From contig JAOXYB010041394.1 in the NCBI GenBank assembly GCA_028565635.1, forward strand, positions 1 through 27,693: a stretch of DNA of 27,693 nt. Direction: 5' to 3'. Position 1 is the stretch's first letter. Every line of letters starts with the position of its first letter. This DNA is from Phoronis ovalis (taxonomy: Eukaryota > Phoronida > Phoronidae). This document shows, one piece after another, positions 1 to 8,137 of the stretch. A program made the position numbers and the translations under genes. The notes beneath the pieces were generated by a model, which worked only from the letters and a program-made list of their open reading frames with translations, was not told where the DNA came from and searched no databases.

Positions 1-34
1 ATATTATCACAAAACGTTGTCTATTTCTTTTAAG

Positions 35-1720
35 ATTCGTCACAGCAAATCCTGGGGTGCCAGGGAACAATTGGAGCACGTCGATAAACATTCGATATTT
101 AATAATGTATTAGCACAACACTCAGCACCGGCAATAGATATATCTTCAAGAAGGCAGGCGACCCAAGAGCGTGAACAAACTGCATGTTCCTGTTCAGTGA
201 GTTGCAATTCCAACGATGACAAGCGCCATGTGAGTGTGAAATTTAATTACAACATCGAAAAGAGCCTATTAATTACTGTATGTACACACATTTTTACAGC
301 TTGGTACTAAAATATAAAGCATACTTGTCAAATAGGCGTGCAGGAGCTGTCCGTATGTGAATTTTATTTTTGTTTCTAATGAAATTAAAAATACACGCAC
401 CATCATTAATGTACAGTCTAACATAAAACAAGGTAATGGTTTGTAAATTAATTTCCCGGGGAGCTAATAACTTGAAGGGAAGTCGGGTACCCATGCTCGT
501 CCGTAGGGTTCAAAATAAGCCCCTAAACGGGAAGTAGAGGATCAAAATGCCACCCCTAAACGGGAAGATTTTGCTCAAAAAGGTACCCCTAAACGGGAAG
601 TTTTCTCTAAAAAATTAACAACCAAATAAAAAAACGGTTCCCAAAAAAATCGACAAGCAAATAAAAAAACAACAAAAAAACCCGTCAAAATGATCGTCAA
701 AAGGTAATGCTCGCTGCTCCCACTGAAAAAAGGACCCCTAAACGGGAGGTGTACGTGAAAAGCCAACCCCTAAACGGGAAGTTACATTTACCAAAAACAT
801 ACCCCTAAATGTGCTTTTCCGTCAAAATCGACCCCTAAACGGGGTTCCGGGAACCCCGTCGAACGGCAAAAATGGTACCCCATAACCCCGTTTTTTCGGA
901 CAAGCATGCGTACCCGACTTCCCTTCAAGTTAGCTCCCCGGGATTAATATAGTTGACACAATGCAAAAAAAGCGCGTCATTGCCGCCGGAGCTGTTTTTT
1001 AATGGCTTCTATTCTATGGACTGTTTCCATACAATCGGAGCGATGTAATTGTTAAGGGTTAACGGCTATATAAGTTTTGATTGATATCATATGCAGGTGT
1101 GGGAGTTACGAGACGAATTAAAACGAGCTCATATAAGAAATGTTTCACCAAAAACACTGTCATACGACAAAGAACTTGGAGCAGTATTTTACCCAGAAAC
1201 AAATAAAATTTTATGCTGGATAGTTCCTGAGGAATCCGCATTTACTGACACACCACTGGATGATGAGCTCGACCAACAAACATGTATTAAATCAGCGTCG
1301 AAAACAGTTAAACCGATACCGTGTTTACCTACGGGAGAAGCGTGTTATTTCGAAATACTGCAGCAACTTCAGGAATTCGTTGATTACCAACAGAACGATG
1401 CGTTCTGGTTAGTTTTTGAGGAGATGGCTAGTAAAATTCAGAAATCAAAAGAATCGATTCGGAAGAAAGCCGAGGAAATACAAACGGAAAGAACTATACT
1501 GAAATCCCTTGATAAGCGTTTAAAGCGCTACAAATCAAAATCGCAGAAAGGCGACATAGCTAAAATAAATTCTCCCATACATCTGCCAAAAAATAAGAAG
1601 TTGCGAAGTAAAGCACCAGCACCACAGCCAAGTGAGCGTGTTATTGAATATAATGACCAAGAAGATGAAGTTCCACTTGGAACATTTAAGAATTTTTTAC
1701 GGTACCTTGGCTTGGTGTAA
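35..1720 (+). CDS. Unrecognised coiled-coil-rich protein, last two exons (5' part outside window)
   Basis: Two exons join in frame: 35-229, ending at donor GTGAGT, and 1097-1720, beginning after ATATGCAG and ending in TAA. A pyrimidine-rich stretch ending in AAG at 34 looks like the acceptor of the first, although the frame is open back to base 2. Both junctions are phase 0. The visible product is 272 aa. The first exon is polar and Ser/Gln-rich, with a Cys cluster (TACSCSVSC). The second starts VWELRDELKRAHIRNVSPKT. It contains a Lys/Glu-rich helical stretch of about 45 residues (EMASKIQKSKESIRKKAEEI and on) likely to form a coiled coil, then a basic region and a C-terminus ending FLRYLGLV. 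The ATG at 1091 lies in the splice acceptor and is not a start. I do not recognise the family and propose no function. The exon structure is fairly secure; the extent of the gene is unknown. Confidence 0.6.
448..947. mobile_element. Non-autonomous TTAA-flanked inverted-repeat element (piggyBac-like MITE)
   Basis: TTAA occurs at 448-451 and 944-947, and the 492 bp between them (452-943) begin and end in matching inverted repeats of about 50 bp. The left arm 452-503 reads CCCGGGGAGCTAATAACTTG and on. The reverse complement of the right arm, 897-943, reads CCCGGGGAGCTAACTTGAAG and on. They differ by two small indels and two substitutions. There is no coding capacity inside. A TTAA target duplication with a C-rich terminus is typical of the piggyBac superfamily, so a piggyBac-mobilised MITE is the best inference. 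The transposase source is not in this window. It sits in the intron of the first gene. Confidence 0.72.
520..844 (+). repeat. Phased internal repeat CCCCTAAACGGGAAG, seven copies
   Basis: Copies start at 520, 553, 586, 735, 767, 802 (degenerate after CCCCTAAA) and 832. Five read CCCCTAAACGGGAAG or differ by one base. Spacing inside the two clusters is 30-35 bp, close to three helical turns. The AT-rich spacers between them are unrelated. The core is C-rich then G-rich, so each copy has weak dyad character. The block fills the inside of the TTAA-flanked element. Its role is unknown; transposase-binding subterminal repeats or simple tandem expansion are both possible. Confidence 0.85.
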
Positions 1721-2058
1721 TTTGTGCAATGCTATTTAAACTCGTCACTGTATCCCAAATTCATAGAAACAAGAGTTACTAAGACATTCGGTGAACGCGT
1801 ACGATGGCTTTATATTTTAAAGCTGTAACAAATTTTGTTTTTGTTAACGGCGTCTAGTGCTTTTCTGTTTTGTTTTTTTCAATTTCTCGCTGCATTTTCT
1901 GTTCAGAAATTTGCTAAGATAAACCTTACGTAGATCTTATTATCATTGCCGAGACCAAAATGCAGTATGAGATACTTGAAAAATCGTTATTAATCGAATA
2001 CGCTGTACAAACGCTTCTTGTTTGATTTTCTCCTCTTCGTAATGCAAACGTCTGACTC
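1721..2058 (+). other. 3' untranslated region of the first gene
   Basis: Lies between the TAA at 1718-1720 and the first good poly(A) signal. No ORF or structure of note is seen. Confidence 0.5.
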
Positions 2059-2064
2059 AATAAA
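2059..2064 (+). terminator. Poly(A) signal AATAAA, first gene
   Basis: AATAAA lies 339 nt after the stop codon and is followed by T- and GT-rich sequence (GTATTGTAGT, then GTTTGCTGTGCGT further on), as expected of a cleavage region. Later AATAAA hexamers near 2200 and 2290 are alternatives. Confidence 0.45.
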
Positions 2065-2884
2065 TCTCGTATTGTAGTAAATCATGCCTGTTTTCCTTTT
2101 TAAAATGGAGGTGGTGCATTTTCCGTAAATGTTTGCTGTGCGTATATCTAACAAAAGTTTTTTTGAGTGTACTGTAATTTTATTTTGTTTATTCTCAAAA
2201 ATAAAACATAAATTATTTTTGTTTGTATATATTGTAACTCAAAGTACAAATACATCTTGTAATAAGATCCTGGTTACTTAATATATTAAATAAACCATAC
2301 CTATCAGAGTACAAGGTGTGGAGTAACAATATGTTACAGTGGCAGACTCAATCCACATTTACACAATAAATAAACAATTTTTTAAAACTAAAATCTGGTA
2401 AGATAACAACTATTTTTTTCAAAAAATGCTGTATAAGCCGATCCTTCTTGTAACAACTATCTTTCGAAAAATCATTTGTGGCAAAAAAATTAATCTTCCC
2501 TACAAAGATATACTGTTTGCATGCAGCTGTTGGAGCTATTTGTTGCGAATCCAAGCATTCCCAGCATGCCACTTTGTGAATGAATCTAGCGAGCGTGGGC
2601 TGAATGACATCGTTGTTCAGTAATCACTAAAATCTGAACACGCTAAAAATGACCGGCAAATCCACCAATAGCATGCTTCCAGTCTTTTCATGTCAATCAC
2701 ATTTTATTACAACTGTAACTTCAAATAATGATACCATTTCTGAATTTAAAACTCAGTATAACAATCTTTCCATAGTGGCTAGTAAAAACTTCAACAGCAC
2801 ACAAACTTTATCTTCGTCAAACAATACACAGTCTCCAACTTATATATTATAAAAAAAGCTACTGTAAACTTAGCTTCTGTTTGA
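2065..2884. other. Convergent intergenic space between the first gene and PARL
   Basis: The two flanking genes end toward each other here. Short open frames (2426-2623, 2649-2852 plus; 2348-2572 minus) have no recognisable content or splice context. I see nothing else in this stretch. Confidence 0.5.
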
Positions 2885-2890
2885 TTTATT
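2885..2890 (-). terminator. Poly(A) signal AATAAA, PARL
   Basis: On the minus strand AATAAA occurs 80 nt past the PARL stop codon at 2970. That gives a short 3' UTR and leaves about 0.8 kb to the end of the first gene. Confidence 0.55.
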
Positions 2891-2969
2891 GTTCCTAATT
2901 CCATAGTTTATGTAAAGGTATCACACATGTTTATAACAGCATTTTGCAGCAGATAATCAGTTTTCAGTC

Positions 2970-5900
2970 TCAAACAGATGGTGGAGCTGGTTTCCCATTT
3001 CTCAAGTCATGCCATACTTTTACAATAAACTCTCTTTTCTTCCATATCACGATATGTCCATACTTGGCATACCACCTGAAAAATACATGCAAAACTGTCA
3101 TTCATATCCAGATAGAAAAGAATCAGTATCAACAGTAATTGAATACTTAACATGTGATTTAGTGTTGCAAACAGTTCAGATTATAAATCTTTAATTTTAT
3201 CATTAGGGATCTAGCTTTTATTTTTATTTAAAATACAAGTTATTAAAGTAAATGCACTAGCATGACATTAGTTACCAAGTAGTTAGATGTTTCGAAGACA
3301 CAATTCCAAACAGAATTATCGAAATTGCACAATTTGTTATTAGGTTGAAATTGTGAAATTTTGAATGTGGCAATTTTAACAATTGCAATAAACAATGAGT
3401 TTGTAGCAGAATGGAAAAAAATTCCTGCAAAAAAACCATGATGATCAATTATATCTGAAAGTCTCAGTTCAATGGTTCCATAAAATATCTAAGAAACAAA
3501 AAAAAAATGTAAAATGAAATTTTTATTTTTTTTCAATTACTGGCTCAGGGATAATATTGAACAATAATATGAACAATTATTCTGCATAACTGTACTAAAT
3601 ATACTTACATTCCAAAAAGCATTCCTCCTAAATGTGCTGCATGGTCAAAGAAATGCAGGTTAAAAAGTACTCCTGTAGTATCAAAGGCCACAATACCATA
3701 CATACCCTACAACAAGGAAAACATACAAGAAATTGAACAGAGTACATTCTTATACTGTCAGAGGCAAAAAGTGAACGAAGAATTTCTATGTTGTCATAGG
3801 CCATTACTGGTAAAAGAAATACAACAAATTGAACTAAGTATTCCTATGCTGTCAAACGCCAACACACCATATAGGCTCTATAAAATGTCTTGGAATTGAA
3901 AAAAAGTATTTATGTACTATCAAAGTTCATACATGATATGAAAAAATACAAGTAACAGGCTATTTGCATGCACTAGGTAGTGTTGGTGGTCACAAGGCCA
4001 AATAAAGCAATAAGTCTGTTTTTGTGAAGTAGTTGCGTAGTTCTCCATGTGCCCACATAATTCATTCAGACACAACATACAGACTACATACATTACCTGG
4101 TGGGTACTAGTGTGAACACAACCATTAGAGGATACAATGAAAATTATAGATTATCATAGTTAACTGTAATTAATACAATATTTCTTAAAGGTTATGATTC
4201 AAGAAATTCAGAAAAATAATGACACATGCATTTATTGCCTGAGATTTTATTTACAATATTTTTCTTGGTATTGCCTGCCCACATATCTCACAGAAGAGTA
4301 CAACTTAGTGTTATACCAACAGAAGTACTTACAGCTTGAGCAGAGAAGGAGTGTGGGATAAGTTCTGATATAAATGCTATGCTGAGTCGAGAATCGGGAT
4401 ATGACTGGCACACTGCACCCAATACTGCCAGGATAGCACCAGACTGCATAGAAACAAACAAAACATAACATTAGAAAATACTCAACAATATTGAACAAAA
4501 ATTTCTAGGTAATATGTGAAAGCTCTTCATTTATGAAAATTGTTGTTTTTTTCACTCCAAGTCATTAACAAAAATTAATGTCCAAAAGTTCTTTTATATT
4601 ATTCCCAGAAATCCAAAAAGCTTTGCGTAAATGTTGAAGGACTAATGCTATCCTAATATAACCTTTAATAATCTTTACAGAAATTCCCAGTAAGTACAAA
4701 ATAAGCTGGATTTCAGTGAAATCATTTCAATTATCCATATTTGGGATGAGCAATCTGTAGAAATGGGTGGCTGTACACAGTACCTGAGTTGGGGATACAT
4801 AGCATACCGTACATGACAATACAAATGTTACTCACTGCACCAAGGGATGGCATTGCACTTCCCCTGAAAATCTTCAAAGCATAACTAGTGAACGTTGATA
4901 TTACACCTGCAAATAACAACACAGACAATTTCTAACCAGTGACACTCTGTGATTTCTGAATCATTAAAGCCAATATGGACAACCTTTCATTATTTATTTA
5001 TTTATCAAGGAAAAGTTAGAAATAAGAGCATAAAAGATTATGGCCAATGACACATATACTTATACAGTGTATAGTGTTCGGTATTAATACATTTAAATAG
5101 CTTTCAGAGCACTAACTTCATTTAAAAGCACCTTGCATATGTATTATTCAGCAATACCCATTCGCTGATCAGAATAGATACATTGTAGATCGGAAATTAC
5201 AGTTGTGGCAACCTTCTTAAAACACAATACGATTGGTAAATCATTTCAGATGTGGTAAGTCACAGATTTGTCATTGTTACCTGCACTAAGATACATGGCA
5301 ACAAACTGTTCTTTTCCAAACAATCCAACAGCTACACTGGCAAATGACCATAGAACATACATATTGATAGCCATGTGTAGAAATGAGTAATGGCTAAATG
5401 TTGACAGAAGCATTGACAAACACGGAGCACCTGAAATATTACAAATCACTACAGTTATTTCAATATCTGTTTCTACACTAGCAACAATTATGAGAAGTGC
5501 TATATTATGCATTAGGTTATTAATTTAAAAAAAATTAAAATTATATACCCTACAGCTCCCAATCTCTCAAGCTTGTGCCTGTCTGATGGGACATTGCGGG
5601 GTGAGACTTTCAGATACACATTCAAGTGATTACTAACAGCATACATCATCAGCAGACCTCCCCCCATCTTACAAAATACAACAAAAATGTAAACACTGCA
5701 TGTGAAATTCCACTTTCATACGCCAACACAAGCCCCATTACTAGTTAGGCCCTTATAGAAATGACTTCTAGTGGAGGAGGTGGTGGTACTAAGGGTCTTG
5801 TTCATTACCACCTACACAAGTGCCTGGCTGTAATGCTGGCGCCTTCCACATACTGTATATAGCTATACTCATGCCTATTTTTCTACCTATAATAACTCAT

Positions 5901-7922
5901 TACCTGCTACAGGGCTGCTGCAGAAGTATTTAACCATGATTGGCTGTAATGCTGGCACCTTCCACATACCAAATACAGCTATGTTCAGGGCTATTATTCC
6001 AGCTATAACTCTTTGTCCACTAGTGAGGTTATTCCACCAGCTACTTATCTGAAACGAAACTTGAAAGTGAGATAGCATTATATATTTTATTTGTAACATC
6101 GGACACTCGCACTTCCAACATGTTTGCACACATAACACCAGAAAGTCACGCAACATGTCGAACTACTGTTTTATGAAGTTGTCTTAATATAAACAATATA
6201 ACTCAGTAGGCAACTCAGTAGGTGTTTGAATTTTGAGTGAAATTAATTAGAATTTTGAAAAGAAGGTTGTACTTGTATAACCTTTACGACGATCTAAGAA
6301 TTGAGTATTTACTGTAAGTTGTAAAGCCAGTTATTATACACTGCTAAACTCACATGTTGCCTAAATGAACCAGCTTTATTACTATAATCAGTAGCTCGGT
6401 CAAAATAATTCTGTGCCCTAGCTCGTAAACTTTCGTATTGCCAAATTGCTGCACCAGTGAAACTAGTCGCTGTTATCTGCAAAAAGAATTAGGATTATAT
6501 TAAAACTCATGTTCATCAAAGTGAATACTGGTTCTTCTGTGTCTTCTCATTACATAAAAAGGCCTTAAACTTACTTTTGAAATATTGAAGTAATAAATAT
6601 CTTCAAAATGAACAGGGAAATATACAAAAGTAGTATAATTGTTTGGTGATATGTGAAAAACAAATTACAATTTTTTATTCTTTTTAGCTCACTGCTACAA
6701 TTCAATGTTTAGTGATAACGTAAGAAGTAGACTATGAACACAATTCCTCATTACCACAGTGGCAAATGCTAAAGGTCTGATCAGTAAATTATACTGATTT
6801 TTGAAAGACTCCTGTATGTTTTGAGCTGAATTTATTCCTGTCCTTTTAGGGGATGCTCTCTCAAACAATGGTCTGTGAGTAAAAAATGTTCGAATTCTGG
6901 CTAACAAAGGTGTTTGTAGACTGTTGTTTGTTTTTCCAATTCCACTATATTTGCTATGAATACATTTCTTTGGTATGTAAAGTATCCTGGAATAATTTTG
7001 AAGACACCTGAAAAGTAAATCAGACCTCTGTTACTGAAATATACATCTATTCATACAGCTTTTGGAGAGTACATCTATTTGTTCTTGCATAACAATCTAA
7101 CAAAGGCGTAGCAGTTCATAACGAAAGTTATGTAACCAGAAATAACTTCCAGGGGATCCCTAAATATTACTTACTGGGAAGTCTGCCGCCCGGAACAGCC
7201 CCTATTTCATCCTTCCAAGTATAAATATTGGTCACATATCCTCCTTACAGGTATAATTCCAAGCAGCTTTGGGTAAAAATTTGGGTTATTATTTAGAGTG
7301 GCCAATGCAGATAACTAAAATGTATAGCTAACCTTCATTTTTTTATCCCAGTTTGAAATTTTAATATTATTTTCTGTGATCGCTTGTCAATCGACCCAAA
7401 CACACATCAAATGTATCTACTCTGGGTATAAATATGGGTATGGTATTTGGTAAATTCTGGTATAAATATTTCTATTTTTTAAGTGTTACCTAAGTATAAA
7501 CATGGCCATGATTTTTGGGGTCCGGTCCGGGAACTTGCCAGTATATCAAAAATCATAGTCAAGTGTACCATCGGGGTCTAACTCGCGCACTGCGAAACAA
7601 GGACTGTGTGTCTATGTGTTCTGTCAGGATACACTCTTGTCTTTGGTAAAAAGAAGTAGATCAAGATGTATATATCAGTGAACATAAATTCAAATTTATG
7701 GCATTTATGGATGATTTATGCCAGTGTCTGAATGTCCCACTTTGTAGTCACTATTAAAACATTTGCGTTGACTTCGTTTGCATGAAGGTAAAGTAATATT
7801 TTGCACGCAGTGCTATTGTTTAACAGAAAAGAATAGCTAGCGTTTCCTACTCACATTTCGGAAATATTTCCCTCCAAAGTGGTAAATGACCTACAAAACG
7901 CTGCTGTGGATATCCGAAACAT
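2970..7922 (-). CDS. PARL: PARL, presenilin-associated rhomboid-like mitochondrial protease, nine exons
   Basis: Rhomboid intramembrane serine protease of the inner mitochondrial membrane; known substrates of the family include PINK1 and PGAM5. Exons in transcript order: 7922-7855, 7007-6755, 6476-6354, 6048-5904, 5430-5281, 4906-4836, 4443-4333, 3706-3609, 3075-2970. All introns are GT-AG and all phases match. The sum is 1125 nt, 374 aa plus TGA; human is 379. The start [20 protein letters not shown] is basic and Ser/Thr-rich, as in mitochondrial presequences, and the ATG has A at -3. [18 protein letters not shown] and WWNNL(T)SGQR are PARL hallmarks. Catalytic motifs: H215-xxx-N219 (LHMAINMY), Ser271 in GASGA (split over exons 6/7), His332 in [10 protein letters not shown]. 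The tail [16 protein letters not shown] matches human WYVTYGHELIWKNRE. Rhomboid sites are intact, so it is likely active. The gene is divergent to COG3. Confidence 0.96.
3741..3940 (-). repeat. Degenerate tandem copies of the 5' end of PARL exon 8 with its acceptor region
   Basis: Inside PARL intron 7, just upstream (in transcript order) of exon 8, at least four decayed copies of its start can be read on the minus strand. At 3871-3836 the frame gives [12 protein letters not shown] against exon 8 [12 protein letters not shown]. At about 3940-3903 a related frame reads MNFDST-stop-ILF. At about 3808-3783 it reads MAYDNIEIL, and at 3769-3741 FASDSIRMY. The copies also share the pyrimidine-rich stretch before exon 8 (GTTCAATTTSTTGTAT), so the duplicated unit covers intron end plus exon start. 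Stops and indels make them non-coding relics. Confidence 0.65.
5512..5667 (-). other. Unexplained 51-codon ORF in PARL intron 4
   Basis: A minus-strand ORF starts at ATG 5667-5665 and ends at TAA 5514-5512. It begins [20 protein letters not shown] and then [20 protein letters not shown]. The first 40 codons are less AT-biased and look protein-like, while the last 11 are typical AT-rich intron. I see no match to PARL or to a family I know. It could be a fragment of a retroelement or processed gene, or chance. Confidence 0.2.
5822..5896 (-). pseudogene. Partial decayed copy of PARL exon 4 (first transmembrane segment)
   Basis: Bases 5822-5896 closely repeat 5938-6009 of exon 4, for example the shared core GGCTGTAATGCTGGC(G/A)CCTTC. 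On the minus strand the copy reads [18 protein letters not shown] against exon 4 [16 protein letters not shown]. It begins 8 bp past the exon 4 splice donor. It has no clear acceptor of its own and runs to a stop soon after, so it is most likely a non-functional tandem duplication. Confidence 0.75.
7173..7542. mobile_element. Probable short inverted-repeat element in PARL intron 1
   Basis: The left end reads ACTGGGAAGTCTGCCGCCCG and the reverse complement of the right end reads ACTGGCAAGTTCCCGGACCG. Both continue through C-rich sequence to ATTTCAT or AATCAT. Flanking TA on both sides suggests a TA target site. It is 370 bp with no ORF. Inside, GTATAAATAT-like motifs recur near 7220, 7426, 7461 and 7488. 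It is more GC-rich at its ends than the surrounding intron. The class cannot be fixed from this one copy. Confidence 0.5.
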
Positions 7923-8137
7923 CTTGTTTTAATGTGTGGCGAGGTAATAGCATCCTCATCAAAATCTAAATTACCATCCGGCACACGTAAATCCATATAT
8001 ATTGGGTTTTAGATTTGCAAAAGAAATAATACGTATTTTAAGCATGTTTCTCATACAGAAAACTCTTGACAAATAAGTATTTATTTCTTTGTTTCCACAA
8101 TTTGAATGGGTAACGATAATATCAACATTTCTTAAAC
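7923..8137. promoter_or_regulatory. Probable bidirectional promoter, PARL / COG3
   Basis: Only 215 bp separate the two divergent start codons, and this must hold both 5' UTRs and core promoters. No TATA box is obvious at a sensible distance, as expected for housekeeping genes. The COG3 start lies in a strong context (AACATGG). An upstream minus-strand ATG at 7996-7994 is out of frame with PARL and would be a uORF if transcription starts upstream of it. Confidence 0.6.

Larger units (their letters stand above)
230..1096 (+). other. Intron of the first gene, mostly occupied by a short transposon
   Basis: Begins GTGAGT at 230 and ends CAG at 1096. Bases 452-943 are the TTAA-flanked inverted-repeat element described separately. 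The rest is plain AT-rich intron, and I see no other gene in it. Confidence 0.6.

Noticed and set aside
520-844. Regularly spaced repeats resembling a CRISPR array
   Set aside because: The repeat core is only about 15 bp and the spacing is irregular. The block sits inside a transposon-like element in an intron of an animal gene.
1091-1096. ATG at 1091 as the start of a 209-aa protein
   Set aside because: The bases ATGCAG are the end of a splice acceptor. The exon begins at 1097 and joins in phase 0 to the exon ending at 229.
3400-3480. Minus-strand TTAG acceptor followed by an open frame starting [12 protein letters not shown] as the last PARL exon
   Set aside because: The exon at 3075-2970 is in the right phase and matches the conserved PARL C-terminus ([15 protein letters not shown]), while this one does not.
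4740-4810. A further decayed exon 8 copy in PARL intron 6 (minus strand [14 protein letters not shown])
   Set aside because: The similarity to [14 protein letters not shown] is limited to a few positions and could be chance.
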